This document shows positions 1-10,338 of a stretch of DNA of 64,000 nt, piece by piece. How positions within the stretch are numbered: position 1 is the stretch's first letter; every line of letters starts with the position of its first letter. The position numbers and the translations under genes are program-made. The stretch is from Flammeovirgaceae bacterium UBA4465 (GTDB taxonomy: Bacteria; Bacteroidota; Bacteroidia; Cytophagales; Cyclobacteriaceae). The stretch covers positions 124,001 to 188,000 of the forward strand of contig CAJJBF010000008.1 in the NCBI GenBank assembly GCA_905182375.1, given 5' to 3'. The notes beneath the pieces are model-generated. The model was not told where the DNA came from and did not search any database. It saw only the letters and a program-made list of their open reading frames with translations.

Positions 1-613
1 GCAGGGGTTGTTTTATGGCCTGTGGTTTTTTTGAACTACTGATATTATCAATGAATACTTTGGTAGGGAAGGCATTAAAAAAATTAGCTTATTGACCGCT
101 GGTTTGATCAGCTATGCGTTCCTTATTATTTATACCATCACCCTATTGCCTCCCGCGCAGTTTTGGCTAGAACTCAATGCCCTAGATGCGCTCGGAAATG
201 TCTTTAATATAGACTTGGCTTTCAATAAAATTTTCACCCAAGGCCTGGGTATCATCGTGGGAAGTTTAGTTGCCTTCCTCATAGGTCAATTATTGGACGT
301 TTATATTTTTCAAAAGCTCAGACAATTTACTGGAGCAAAATTGATTTGGTTAAGAGCAACCGGCTCTACGCTGATCTCTCAATTAATTGACAGCTTCGTT
401 GTGCTCTTTTTGGCCTTTTATCTATTGGCTCCGGCAGAGAGTCAATGGCCACTTGCTCAAGTATTGGCTGTGGGATCTGTCAATTATATCTTCAAATTTG
501 TCATTGCCATTTTGAGCACTCCCATCATTTATTTAGGCCATTACGGAATTGAAAAATATTTAGGGGTCGAACGGGCACAAAAAATGGCAGAGGAAGCTAC
601 CCAAAATAGCTAA
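1..613 (+). CDS. queuosine precursor transporter, YhhQ/VUT family (5' partial, frame broken)
   Basis: Inner-membrane importer of queuosine precursors (7-cyano-7-deazaguanine or related bases) for tRNA modification. The readable part from 41 on begins DIINEYFGREGIKK, a hallmark of this family, followed by several hydrophobic segments and the motif SQLIDSFVVLFLAFY. The upstream piece in frame 1 (bases 1-33, AGVVLWPVVFL) is the preceding conserved stretch, so the gene starts before the window. It is shifted by one base near position 33-36, where an extra base in TTGAACT would restore FLTTDIINEY if removed. The first ATG in the open frame, at 92, is therefore internal and not the real start. Family assignment is from recognised motifs; the frame change may be a sequence error. 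Confidence 0.85.
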
Positions 614-645
614 TCACCCATTTAAAACTGGATCTATAATGCCAT

Positions 646-1890
646 TCAGGGCGATACTCCTTGGAGCAATAAACCACAAATATAGGCCCCATAAGTACCC
701 ACAACATATCCTAGCACGGCCAATAGCACACCTACGGGAGCTAAAGATGGACTGAAATAGGCCGCTACAATAGGTGCAGACGCAGCCCCTCCCACGTTGG
801 CCTGACTACCTACCGCTATAAAGAAATAGGGGGCCTTGATGATTTTAGCTACTACGATCAGTAATATGGCATGAAAACCAATCCAAATAAATCCAATTAA
901 AAACAAGCCTGGATTTTCAAAAACAGCCAATATATCCATGTTCATGCCAATGGTAGTAATCAAAACATAAACCATCAAACTACCCAATTTTGATGCCCCT
1001 ACATGCTCCAAAGATCGCGCACGAGTAAAAGACAGCGCAACGCCCAATGTGGCGGCAATCACTACGATCCAAAAGAACCCTGAGGTCAAACTATAATCTT
1101 GTAATTGTGGGAAATTAACAATCAAATAAGGGGCAATGAGATCACTCAAAAAATGAGACAAACCCATACAGCCAAAACCAATGGCCAAAATCTTAACAAT
1201 GTCTGATAGAGAAGCTGTTTTTGCAGACTTCTGTTGGAAATCTTCCATGCGATTTTTTAAATTTTCAATGGCTCGATCATCGGCCTTTAATAATTGGTTG
1301 ATCTTTTTGTTTTTACCTATCCCTAGCATTAAAATGGCCAGCCATAAATTACCCATGATCACATCTACCGCCACCATCTTCGAGAACAAGGGTCCACCTA
1401 CTTCAAAAACTTCTTTCATTGCTGTTTGATTGGCAGAACCTCCAATCCATGAGCCCGCAATGGTAGTCATGCCTCGCCATATTTCTTCAGTAGGTGGCGC
1501 ATTGATGACTTCAGGGGCAATATAAGAAATCAAAAGAAGGGCTATAGGGCCCCCTAAGATAATACCGACGGTACCTGTAAAGAACATAATGATGGCCTTA
1601 GGCCCTAATTTTATGAGCTCCTTAACATCTACCGAAAGCGTTAATAAAATCAAACTGGTCGGCAATAAATACCGAGAAGCCATGAAATATAAATTAGACT
1701 TTGTAGGGTCAATGATGCCAAAACTATAAAGTAACGACGGTAAAAAATAACAAACAAGTACGGATGGAACCCAACCATAGAATTTTTTCCAAAACCATGA
1801 CTTACTGTCTGAGGTATAAAAAACAGCTCCCAAAATCAACATCAGGATACCAAATATTACCGCATCATTTTGAATTAAAGCTTCGTTCAT
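646..1890 (-). CDS. DUF819 family integral membrane protein
   Basis: A 414-residue, strongly hydrophobic protein with about ten predicted membrane segments. It matches the DUF819 (YjcL-like) family, including the conserved GSWIGGSANQTAMKE stretch near residue 146 and a glycine/alanine-rich NVGGAASAPIVAAYF segment near the end. The two similar halves resemble inverted-repeat transporters, so a transport role is likely, but the substrate is unknown. Its ATG overlaps the stop of the upstream Nudix gene by four bases (ATGA), so the two are probably translationally coupled. Confidence 0.85.
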   Translation of the reverse strand: MNEALIQNDAVIFGILMLILGAVFYTSDSKSWFWKKFYGWVPSVLVCYFLPSLLYSFGIIDPTKSNLYFMASRYLLPTSLILLTLSVDVKELIKLGPKAIIMFFTGTVGIILGGPIALLLISYIAPEVINAPPTEEIWRGMTTIAGSWIGGSANQTAMKEVFEVGGPLFSKMVAVDVIMGNLWLAILMLGIGKNKKINQLLKADDRAIENLKNRMEDFQQKSAKTASLSDIVKILAIGFGCMGLSHFLSDLIAPYLIVNFPQLQDYSLTSGFFWIVVIAATLGVALSFTRARSLEHVGASKLGSLMVYVLITTIGMNMDILAVFENPGLFLIGFIWIGFHAILLIVVAKIIKAPYFFIAVGSQANVGGAASAPIVAAYFSPSLAPVGVLLAVLGYVVGTYGAYICGLLLQGVSP

Positions 1891-2522
1891 TCAGACTTGA
1901 TTAAAGTTACCAGTTCATTAAGTATCATCGCCGTTGCACCCCAAATAAAGTGGTCATCAATATCATAATAGGGTGCCCTTAAAGTTACTCCTCTGGTCTG
2001 CAGATGTTTTTCCTTGATTACATTTTTTCTAAACAAATCGATCAAAGAAATTTCAATAATCTCCGCTACCTCATAAGGATGAGGTGTAAATATAGGTTTT
2101 TGATCCATAAAGCCAATCACGGGAAGTACCACATGATTAGACGCTGCTACATCCAGCTTGCTCAACTTACCAATTATCTGGATGCTTGAATCTGAAACGC
2201 CTATTTCTTCATAGGTCTCGCGAAGGGCAGTTTGCAGCAAATCTTTATCTGTATCCTCTTTTTTCCCTCCAGGGAAACTGATTTGCCCACCATGAACCCC
2301 GTCATAAGGAGGTCGCTGAATCAAGGGGAACTTCCAATCACTCGCATGTTCATCTGGGTATAACAATATCAGGACTGCACCCTCTTTGGGAGAAAGCTCA
2401 AAAGGTTTTCGAGCAGCTTCTTCATGGATGATCTGAGCTCTCATCTCCTCATGAGCGAGATTTCCTGGTAATTCTCCTTGCAGGCGTTTCCTAAGCGTTT
2501 CCTTTAACTGAGTATCTAACAT
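1887..2522 (-). CDS. Nudix hydrolase, CoA pyrophosphatase-like
   Basis: A 211-residue cytoplasmic Nudix enzyme. The Nudix box is complete: GG at residue ~83 leads into a G-x5-E-x7-REUxEExGU pattern reading GGKKEDTD...RETYEEIGV. Upstream is PYDGVHGGQISFPGG, characteristic of the NudL/CoA-pyrophosphatase subgroup, so the likely reaction is Mg-dependent cleavage of the pyrophosphate of CoA derivatives. Its stop codon overlaps the start of the DUF819 gene. Substrate preference is inferred from subgroup motifs only. Confidence 0.85.
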   Translation of the reverse strand: MLDTQLKETLRKRLQGELPGNLAHEEMRAQIIHEEAARKPFELSPKEGAVLILLYPDEHASDWKFPLIQRPPYDGVHGGQISFPGGKKEDTDKDLLQTALRETYEEIGVSDSSIQIIGKLSKLDVAASNHVVLPVIGFMDQKPIFTPHPYEVAEIIEISLIDLFRKNVIKEKHLQTRGVTLRAPYYDIDDHFIWGATAMILNELVTLIKSE

Positions 2523-2707
2523 CCCATATTCATTGGTTATTTCTAAAAAAACAGGGCCATTGTATGGGGCCTAGTTGCACTCATACTGGTCCTTAATATC
2601 TTTTTTCACCCTGTAAAGGCCACTCCCTATTTATGGAATTCATCCAGATCAGATATACCTAACCAAGCCGTTTTGGTCTCCCCCTTTATGTTCCTATCTG
2701 CAGTCAT

Positions 2708-2733
2708 TATCCCTATGGTTATTTTTAGGGATA
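2708..2733. other. inverted repeat downstream of the TPR gene
   Basis: A perfect 8-base inverted repeat TATCCCTA...TAGGGATA with a 10-base loop lies between the convergent end of the TPR gene and the start of the Nudix gene. Neither side is followed by a clear T-run, so it is not a convincing intrinsic terminator. It may be a processing or weak termination site. Confidence 0.35.
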
Positions 2734-2776
2734 GGGCTTCTCTCTATCAATTGATTTTCAAAAAATAATGGCACGC

Positions 2777-3823
2777 TTAATTACAATGATCGTTCAGGTA
2801 GGCCTGCGCTTTTTCGTTACCCACATCCATTGCTATTTGCCATTCCTGGCAAGCCATTCCTGATTGGCCGTCTGATAAATAGGTCATGCCCAACATCAAA
2901 TGAGCTTCCTTTACGTTTTCATCCATCTCCAAGGATTGCTTCAAATAACGGATGGCCTGAGTGAAATCCCCCATTTTATAATAGTAGTAGCCCTTATTTC
3001 GATAAGACCATGGATTATCAGGAGTCAAAACAATACTTTGGTTGATATCGATCAAGGCTAAAGCTGTAGAATCCATCTCTAGATAGGTAAAACCCCTATT
3101 ATTTAGAAAAAAAGCATTGTTCGGATCCAGCCTAAGGGCTTGCTGGATGGCCCGATAGGCTAAGTCCAATGACGATAACTCTATATATATCTGATTGAGT
3201 GTATTGTATCCATAGGCTTCATTGGGAAACTGATGCAAAATTTCCTCTAAAGTAGCTGCCGCCCTTTGCTTATTGCCCAGATAAAAATCTAAGGTGGCTA
3301 AATTGATCTTGGCCTCAGTATCCTTTGGATTTCGTGCCAGTACCCTATTAAATTCATCCATGGCTCGTTCATAATCTTTTGACTCTGTGAAAATAAGCGC
3401 CTTAGCTTCGTGATAAATGGAACTATCATGATGGGCAATAAGTAAATCATAATCTCTGATGCTTTTCGTCCAATTACCCGCCTCTTGATAGGCCATGGCT
3501 CGGTTATGCAGGCAATCCCAAAATTCATTATCAATCAATAATGCCTCGTTATAATCTTGGATCGCTTCATAAACCCTGCCTAATTCTCGTTTGGCCACTC
3601 CCCTATTATTGATGGACTCGGCATCATCAGAATCTATCTTAATAGCTTTTGTGTATAAACTAATTGCACTCTCATAAGACTTCGCTTCAATCGCTTCATT
3701 TCCTTGAGTAAAAAATTGGTCTCGCTGGGTTTCAAGGCTTTCACATCCTAGGACTAAGAGATAAACACACAATACGTATGGCAAACTTCCTAATGAACCT
3801 CGCCCATTCCCTGAAAACATCAA
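2777..3823 (-). CDS. TPR-repeat lipoprotein
   Basis: A 348-residue protein with a signal peptide ending in the lipobox-like LVLGC (Cys near residue 27), then around eight to nine tetratricopeptide repeats spanning almost the whole mature chain (for example AIQDYNEALLID and AIRYLKQSLEMDE helices). TPR arrays are scaffolds for protein contacts, so it is probably a periplasm-facing lipoprotein adaptor. It lies 19 bases downstream of the GIN-domain gene on the same strand and may be cotranscribed. No specific partner can be named. Confidence 0.85.
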   Translation of the reverse strand: MMFSGNGRGSLGSLPYVLCVYLLVLGCESLETQRDQFFTQGNEAIEAKSYESAISLYTKAIKIDSDDAESINNRGVAKRELGRVYEAIQDYNEALLIDNEFWDCLHNRAMAYQEAGNWTKSIRDYDLLIAHHDSSIYHEAKALIFTESKDYERAMDEFNRVLARNPKDTEAKINLATLDFYLGNKQRAAATLEEILHQFPNEAYGYNTLNQIYIELSSLDLAYRAIQQALRLDPNNAFFLNNRGFTYLEMDSTALALIDINQSIVLTPDNPWSYRNKGYYYYKMGDFTQAIRYLKQSLEMDENVKEAHLMLGMTYLSDGQSGMACQEWQIAMDVGNEKAQAYLNDHCN

Positions 3824-3842
3824 AGCTCTTAGATTTAAATGA

Positions 3843-4580
3843 CTAATATTGACTTACAGAACCTCCACTACTTAAACGTTTGCTCAAACTAACTGGACTT
3901 CCTTGAAATTCTACTGACCCTCCACTACTCGCCTGGACATCTAGTTTTTCTTTCGCATAAACTTGAGCCAGTCCTCCACTACTTATGTCCACTAATGTTC
4001 TTTCCGAAATCATCTTAAACCCCTCATAATGAGCCCCACTACTTATATCCAATGCTTGGTCACGTACTCGGCCGGTCAGCTCGACCTTACCTGCACTTGA
4101 GATTTCGACCTCAAGTTTATTAACCTCTAAATTCAAGGCGACAAACCCCGAGCTACTGACATCTAAATCTAAGCTATTGGAAAGAATATTTAACTCCAGT
4201 GAACCGGCACTACTGACCTCAATCTCTAGTGCTTCACTTTCCAATCGATCTGATCCTTTGACCACTCCTGCCGAGGACACATCTATTTCACTAAGACTCA
4301 CATAAATAAGCGCTACTTTTACCTCAATATTTCTATATCTTCCATTTGGCCTCATACGTATCGTTAATCGACCATTGTTGACCTCAGTCAGGACATCTTC
4401 GGGATTACATCCTGAAACATCCACCTTTGCGTTGTATTCTGTACCTTTTATAAGTACAACCTCAATACCCTCTTTTACATATAATTGCTTAAACGGCTGT
4501 AAATTTCTTTCGATTGGATCTGCCAACAAAAAGATCCCTACCATTGATAGAGTTAAACTAAAAATGAGTCTCTTGGTCAT
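3843..4580 (-). CDS. head GIN domain (DUF2807) exported protein
   Basis: A 245-residue protein with an N-terminal signal sequence (hydrophobic residues 5-20) and the DUF2807/GIN beta-helix. It opens with RNLQPFKQLYVKEGIEVVL, then repeated short strands each carrying a serine-rich turn (DVSSAG, EVSSAG, DVSSSG, EISSAG, DISSG). This periodicity is the signature of a right-handed beta-helix stack. The family is exported and very common in Bacteroidota; function is unknown. The regular SSG/SSAG turns put a serine ladder on one face. Confidence 0.88.
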   Translation of the reverse strand: MTKRLIFSLTLSMVGIFLLADPIERNLQPFKQLYVKEGIEVVLIKGTEYNAKVDVSGCNPEDVLTEVNNGRLTIRMRPNGRYRNIEVKVALIYVSLSEIDVSSAGVVKGSDRLESEALEIEVSSAGSLELNILSNSLDLDVSSSGFVALNLEVNKLEVEISSAGKVELTGRVRDQALDISSGAHYEGFKMISERTLVDISSGGLAQVYAKEKLDVQASSGGSVEFQGSPVSLSKRLSSGGSVSQY

Positions 4581-4678
4581 AATAAATATCCTTTAATGAG
4601 TAATGATTATCTAGAGGATGCCATTAACATCCGAATGGTTGCTTCATGCTTTACGGTAAAGCACCCAAAAAAGTTACT

Positions 4679-5221
4679 TCAAAGTTTACTTTGATAAGAT
4701 TTTTGAAAATCTGCCCAAGCTGTATTTTTATATTTGCCCTCACCCATGTATTTGGAAATAGTATCAAAAGTAGGCGCATCCAAGTAACCCGGCACGGGCT
4801 GAATGATTTGGAGCTCTTCATTCATAAAAACCGTCGTAGGGTAACTGAGCTTATTTTGTGTGAGCGCTGCCGCCAATTCGTGATATCCCTTTCGTCCTGA
4901 AGCCACAAATTTGAAGGTATGACCCCTAAAACTAACTTCTTCAGCGCCTTCAGCATCAAATTTTACTGCATAAAATTTATCATTAACGTACGCCACAATT
5001 TCGGCGCGACTGTAGGTATCTCGATCCATTTTTTTGCACCATCCACACCAATCCGTGTAAAGATCAACCAAAATCATCTTGGGGTTCTCGGAGGTTTTCG
5101 CCACCGCTTCTTCAAAACTGATCCAATTGATTTCAGCGTTTAAATTATCCTCGGAAGGACTTTTCGCAAAACTGAATAATGCAATCAAAAAAATAAAAGT
5201 AAAGAACCTTTGCGCTTTCAT
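4679..5221 (-). CDS. periplasmic thioredoxin-family protein
   Basis: A 180-residue exported thioredoxin-fold protein. A signal peptide (MKAQRFFTFIFLIALFSFA) marks the start at 5221; a longer frame back to 5242 adds seven unlikely residues. The active site reads TDWCGWCKKMD, a CxxC within the thioredoxin_7/DUF255-like arrangement, followed by a cis-Pro region near SYPTTVFM. It probably reduces or isomerises disulfides of envelope proteins. No partner gene is adjacent. Confidence 0.85.
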   Translation of the reverse strand: MKAQRFFTFIFLIALFSFAKSPSEDNLNAEINWISFEEAVAKTSENPKMILVDLYTDWCGWCKKMDRDTYSRAEIVAYVNDKFYAVKFDAEGAEEVSFRGHTFKFVASGRKGYHELAAALTQNKLSYPTTVFMNEELQIIQPVPGYLDAPTFDTISKYMGEGKYKNTAWADFQKSYQSKL

Positions 5222-5460
5222 ACACTCAAATTTAACCATCATTGATTAAAAACATGAATTCTCACTGAAGATATCCAATAATAAATAAGAAAATGACGCT
5301 GAGCGCATAGAAAAAAGAGTGATAAATAAAATCACAGTAGCTGAAAAAGGGTTTTTTTGAAAAGGGGTCAGTCCTGACTTGCTTTGATCTTCGGTGCATA
5401 TATAAAAAAATATCTGCTTGCTCCCCCTATGAAACCTTTCAAAATTTATTAAAAATAAGC

Positions 5461-5467
5461 TATTTTG
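5461..5467 (+). promoter_or_regulatory. candidate -7 element before the phosphoesterase gene
   Basis: TATTTTG sits five bases before the ATG at 5473. It resembles the Bacteroidota -7 box (TAnnTTTG) but is one base short. If used, the transcript would be nearly leaderless. No clear -33 TTG at the usual spacing was seen. Confidence 0.3.
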
Positions 5468-5472
5468 CGTCC

Positions 5473-5976
5473 ATGAAAGTAGGTCTTCTCTCAGATACAC
5501 ATGGCTATTTAGATCCCAGTATTTTCGATTATTTTAAAGATTGTGATGAAATTTGGCACGCGGGAGATGTGGGGAATGTAGCCCTCTTGGAGACTTTAGA
5601 AAATTTCAAACCCTTGCGAGCCGTCTTTGGTAATATAGATGGGCATGATATTAGAATACGCACGCAAGAAACAGCATTAATTTCTTGTGGCGGCATGCGC
5701 ATCATGATGACCCATATCGCCGGTAAACCACCGTCGTTCACCAAAAATATCAGGGCCCTATTAGTGGCCAAACAACCCAACATTCTTGTTTGTGGACATT
5801 CTCATATCTTAAAAGTAATTTTTGATAAGAAATACAATGTCCTGTATTTAAACCCTGGTGCAGCGGGAAAACATGGATTTCACAAGGTGAAAACACTCTT
5901 GAGGTTTGAAATTGAACATGGGAAAATTTTCAATATGGAAGTCATAGAAATCGGGCCAAGAGCAACTCAAAAATAA
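5473..5976 (+). CDS. YfcE/MJ0936-type metallophosphoesterase
   Basis: A 167-residue cytoplasmic calcineurin-fold phosphoesterase. The metal-binding motifs are all present: D-x-H in LLSDTHGY, GDVGN near residue 32, GNID near residue 54, the H of MTHIAG and the GHSH motif near residue 113. The family hydrolyses phosphodiesters or phosphomonoesters with two divalent metals; the physiological substrate is unknown. It is transcribed alone and converges with the SGNH gene downstream. Confidence 0.9.
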   Translation: MKVGLLSDTHGYLDPSIFDYFKDCDEIWHAGDVGNVALLETLENFKPLRAVFGNIDGHDIRIRTQETALISCGGMRIMMTHIAGKPPSFTKNIRALLVAKQPNILVCGHSHILKVIFDKKYNVLYLNPGAAGKHGFHKVKTLLRFEIEHGKIFNMEVIEIGPRATQK

Positions 5977-6038
5977 CAGCTCTGATTTGATTTTAAGGGA
6001 ATGACACTCATCCACCTTCGATATCTGTTATGGAGACC

Positions 6039-7830
6039 TCAGTCTGTCAACAAAGGCTTTACCACCTCTCTCAATCTTAGATAACCCGCAGTATTTGGAT
6101 GCAATCCATCAGAGAAGAACGACTCATCAATTTTATTTTCCTTATTTAAAAATACGTACCCAAGATCTCTGTAGGGTACCGCTACTTCTCCTGCCAACTG
6201 AGCGATTTGAAAGTTCAGCTTTACAATTCTAGCTTCATAGTCTCTTCTGGGCAATAAGCCCATAAGTGTTATTTTAGCTGTGGGTTGTCTGATTTTAATG
6301 GCCTTCATTAAAAGGTGCAATCCCTCTATAATTTCCTCATCTGTATTGAGATGTAAATTATTGGTCCCTATCATGACCAAAACTCTTTTCTGCCTCAAAT
6401 CCATCGAGCTCACCATGATATACCCGCCATATGACGTTCTCGATCCTGTCCCATCCGTAAGCATAATTCTTTAGACCCAATGGTGTGAATAACTGATCCC
6501 AAGAAGCTTGTTCTCTTCTTAATTTAGTCTCGGGTAGCCCTCCCCAAAAATGAACAATTGAATTGGCCAAAAAAACTGCTTTTGGTGGATCCATTTGATT
6601 TATGCTCAAGATTTCTCTATGCCTTTTTTCCCAATCATAATTCCCGGGCTCCCTATATTGGGTAATGGGATGTGTCGTCGAAGCTGTTCCTATCGGTTCT
6701 TCCAATATGGATCGTATTTTTTTCTCATAACTCATGCCGTATTTCATCATTCCCAGATCTGTCGGATGAATCCCATCAACAGTATCATCCATCTGAAAAC
6801 CAATTTCTTCCTTGGTCAAATAGAAAAGATGGTCCATCCCTCCATCTTTGAGCTGATGAAATACTTGCTGCTGAAGTACATTGACTTGGCTGACTTCTTT
6901 GCTCTTTTTTTCACTAGTAAGGGCTTGGGTATAACCTGCATGATCCACCAAAAGAATGGGTGTCCTAGGCTGTTTTTCACGAAGGGCTTGCACAGCTACA
7001 CGTATTCTATCTTTTAGGGCCTGCTCATTTTCAATCCCTACTCTTTCCCAACCATCTGAAGCCAAATTGGGAAGGCAATCGAGGATATATATTTTTGCCT
7101 CAATCTCACCAAGTAAATCAATCAGCGGCATATCCAATTTTCCATAACCTGAGAAACCCAGATTGATCAAGGGTCTGTCCATTTTTCTTCCTAAAATGGA
7201 AGTCCAAGCCATACCCGGTCGCGAAGCACATGCCCCCTGTGCGATGGATGTACCATACACTACAATAGGTAACTCTTTTCGAATAGGCAAGGGTTCAAAA
7301 TACACCTGCTCGTCAACACCAATTTCCATCCAATTAACTTGATTATAAAGCGGTAAGTAAAGTCGATATTCTCGCCCTCGATCATGATAACCATCATTGG
7401 GGTTCAGAAGTTTGTATGCATACGTAATGGTATCTCCAAAACTCCGACCAGCGGCACACCAAAGCTCCATTCCATCACTATTTATGGCATATAAGTCCAA
7501 CCCACTTACGCCCGTGGTTGACATGTGATCCATGTACCTCAAATTTTCATCCTGGGTCTGATATCTGATCTTAATCTCTTTGGCATTTGAACGAAAACGA
7601 ATCATCAGACCTGCCGAATGTTTGGACAGTCCCCAGATCTCTGGATCCACCTTATCAACTACGCGATGGGGCAGTCGATCGTAGGATTCTTGGACCTCAT
7701 CGAACCAAGCCTGACCCTCTATCACTTGAAACTCATGCGCTGCAGGATTCCACCATTTAAAATTGGAATCACTTTGGCTCATTGCCAAATGACAAAAGAT
7801 GAAACCATAAAATATAAAGATGTTTTTCAT
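6039..7830 (-). CDS. tandem SGNH/GDSL hydrolase, two catalytic-type domains (frame broken)
   Basis: An exported protein of roughly 595 residues. It has a signal peptide, an N-terminal beta-sandwich (residues ~20-175), a first SGNH domain with block I VVYGTSIAQG, block II NLGFSGYG and block V DGIHPTD, then a second SGNH domain with block I-like FLANSIVHFWGG, block III VLVMIGTNN and block V SDGLHPN. Reading switches frame at about 6385, where one extra A in GAAAAGAG separates FEAEK from VLVMIGTNN. Both parts are well conserved, so this is probably one gene with a sequence error. It likely removes acyl groups from polysaccharide and ends the gene block that includes the acetylesterase and SusCD genes. 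Confidence 0.8.
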
Positions 7831-8110
7831 ATAACTAAATTAAAATAATTTCATAAAATTAGTATTACCGATCTGAGTGATTACTCGATTTTGAACTTCC
7901 TATTTTAAATTGCCTATTTTAAATTGAATAAGCATTTTTTAAAAACATGATCTGCTCTAAATCTTTCCTAAAGTACCTAAAATTAACCTAATAAAATGAT
8001 TAACGTAGGGCAGTGAAACTAATCCACCCTATGTAAACTTGTATTAGGTTAAAAGTTTATATAAAAAATACGCGTTCATCTACCCTTCTATCCATGAATG
8101 AAGGTCCCTA

Positions 8111-10117
8111 TCATTGGGAGGAAAAAGATGCTGCGGGTAGTCCTCCTCCATTAAATAGCGTCCCCTCAAAATAATCTTTCCACCCATACCTGACATATTT
8201 AGGATCAAACACAAGATCAGACCAAGCGATGACTTGATCGTTGATAATCTTTGCTTCTGCTGAAACATATATTTGATCCTCACCCGCCAATTCAAATCCT
8301 GTAAGACTCGATTTATGGCTCATTAATCCCTGGCCGTAGGTAAAATCAATGACTACTTTGCCCTCCTTCACGCTATGACTTTTGTAAAGGGGGCCAGAAG
8401 CCAATATGTCTTTATTGTAGTCGTTGGCCAGGGCCAAACGCGCTAGTCGATCTCCAACATCTTGTTTATTTGAAGGATGGATCGTCGTAGGTGATCCAAT
8501 ATCCATAGTGATGGCCATACCTGTATTGGTCACTTTTAAACTTTTTCGCTGAGCATCTCTCAACGCCGGTGATAGATTGTTTTCAAATCCGTAATTAAAT
8601 GGTGCTATTTGAACAAAATAGAAGGGGAAATCATATCCCCAATAACTTCTCCAGTCAGTAATCAGTGCTGGAAAAAGTTTTTCATATTGTTCAGCTCTCG
8701 CTACATTTTCTTCTCCTTGGTACCAAATAACTCCTTTGATATTGTAGGGGATCAATGGGTGTATCATGGCATTAAACAATGAGGATGGAAAATCGTTGGG
8801 TCCACCGGAATAAAGAAAGGGTCGCTGACTCAACTGATCCCGGTGTTTTAAACCATAAATAATTAACTCAGAATTAAGGAGGTCTGCGTAAAGAAGACCT
8901 GACCAACTACCTTCTAAAAACACCTTATCCCCTTGTACGTTTTCAAGGTATATGGGCCCTATAACTGAGGATTTATCAGTGTAATCAATATGCATGATGG
9001 CAATGACATTCTCTCCTTTATTTAATATTTCTTTGGGCACCTTATAGACTCTTTGATCACGCCAACCCAAGGTAGCACCCACTTTTTCCCCATTTATATA
9101 AGTAATATCTCCATCATCGATAGCACCAATCTTCAACTCATAATCCATATCTATATGATCTAGAATCACCGTTTTTCGATACCAAAAAATACCATTAATC
9201 TCTTGACTATAACCCAAATCAGGCAAGAAAACATCTGTATAACCATTTTCGGCTGGTAAATTCATTTTTATCCACTGAGCATCATCAAATTGGGGATCAG
9301 AAATTTCCTCCTGACTCAAATCCATAAGTTCTAGGCTTTCGAAGCTTGGAGGCGTTGGAGTCACCGTTAATTTTTCAAATTGATCCCTCCAAGCACGGAT
9401 TTTAGTTTCGTCATATTGCTGAGTCGGCTTAATCAACTCAGGAAAATCACTCAGACCTTTCTTACTGGTCCAAGCTTCCACTACGGTCCCTCCCCAACTT
9501 GAATGAATAATACCAATGGGAATATTCAGATCTAAATATAATTTTCTTGCGAAAAAATAAGCAGAAGCACTGAATTGTCCCACCGCTTCAGGTGAACATA
9601 CTTCCCATGAGCCCATCATTTCTTTCTGCTTGATCAATGACAATTGTTTTTTTACGCTAAACATTCGTATCTCAGGATAATCGGCTGCTGCTATTTCTTC
9701 GAGATCGTTATCAATATTCTCATTAGGCAAATATCCGGTGACCGGCATCTCCATATTTGACTGACCCGAGGCAAGCCACACTTCTCCTATCAAGACATCA
9801 TTAAAAATGATGGTCGTATCTGAGGTCAAGATACTGACTTCAAAAGGACCTCCTGCAGGAGGTGTGGGCAATTGAAGTTTCCAGTTGCCCGATTCATCAG
9901 AGACCGTACTTATTTCCTTACCCCAACTACCGCTCACCGATACTTTTTCATTAGGCAGATACTCACCCCAAAAAGCAACGACTTCATTTTGTTGAAGCAC
10001 CATGTGATCACTGAAAAGAAGCGGTAATGTTAATTTTTTTGTCTCCGATTTTTGACAGGAAATGAAGATCAAAAGAATGAAGAGAGACCATGTTTTTAAT
10101 TTAATTATTTTAAGCAT
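8111..10117 (-). CDS. sialate O-acetylesterase-like lipoprotein (SGNH family)
   Basis: About 668 residues. Start at 10117 is chosen because the residues after it form a compact lipoprotein signal (lipobox IFISC); a frame also runs back to 10135. The chain shows the family order: an N-terminal beta domain (PLLFSDHMVLQQNE), block I GEVWLASGQSNMEMP, a jelly-roll insertion at ~270-400, and VIWYQGEENV near residue 465. The family removes O-acetyl groups from sialic acids or, in polysaccharide loci, from other acetylated glycans. With no sialidase nearby, a role in plant or algal polysaccharide deacetylation is an inference. Confidence 0.88.
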   Translation of the reverse strand: MLKIIKLKTWSLFILLIFISCQKSETKKLTLPLLFSDHMVLQQNEVVAFWGEYLPNEKVSVSGSWGKEISTVSDESGNWKLQLPTPPAGGPFEVSILTSDTTIIFNDVLIGEVWLASGQSNMEMPVTGYLPNENIDNDLEEIAAADYPEIRMFSVKKQLSLIKQKEMMGSWEVCSPEAVGQFSASAYFFARKLYLDLNIPIGIIHSSWGGTVVEAWTSKKGLSDFPELIKPTQQYDETKIRAWRDQFEKLTVTPTPPSFESLELMDLSQEEISDPQFDDAQWIKMNLPAENGYTDVFLPDLGYSQEINGIFWYRKTVILDHIDMDYELKIGAIDDGDITYINGEKVGATLGWRDQRVYKVPKEILNKGENVIAIMHIDYTDKSSVIGPIYLENVQGDKVFLEGSWSGLLYADLLNSELIIYGLKHRDQLSQRPFLYSGGPNDFPSSLFNAMIHPLIPYNIKGVIWYQGEENVARAEQYEKLFPALITDWRSYWGYDFPFYFVQIAPFNYGFENNLSPALRDAQRKSLKVTNTGMAITMDIGSPTTIHPSNKQDVGDRLARLALANDYNKDILASGPLYKSHSVKEGKVVIDFTYGQGLMSHKSSLTGFELAGEDQIYVSAEAKIINDQVIAWSDLVFDPKYVRYGWKDYFEGTLFNGGGLPAASFSSQ

Positions 10118-10338
10118 TGTACCTTTCATAATCAATTAGTAATCGTAGTTTTAATTAGATTTTAGTGGCTAATAACATCCTAAAACAGTTATTTATTCAT
10201 TTTTGTACTTTCTCTAATGGCTCCTATTTATAACCAGGTTAACTAGAAAAACGACCCTTAACTTAATAGTATAAATGACTTGGCTAATCAGGTAATCCTA
10301 TTTTGAATCAAGCTATCATTTACAAGATTTTCATATAT

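Noticed and set aside
5246-5500. Minus-strand open frame before the phosphoesterase gene
   Set aside because: It overlaps the phosphoesterase start and promoter, is AT-rich, and shows no domain or signal.
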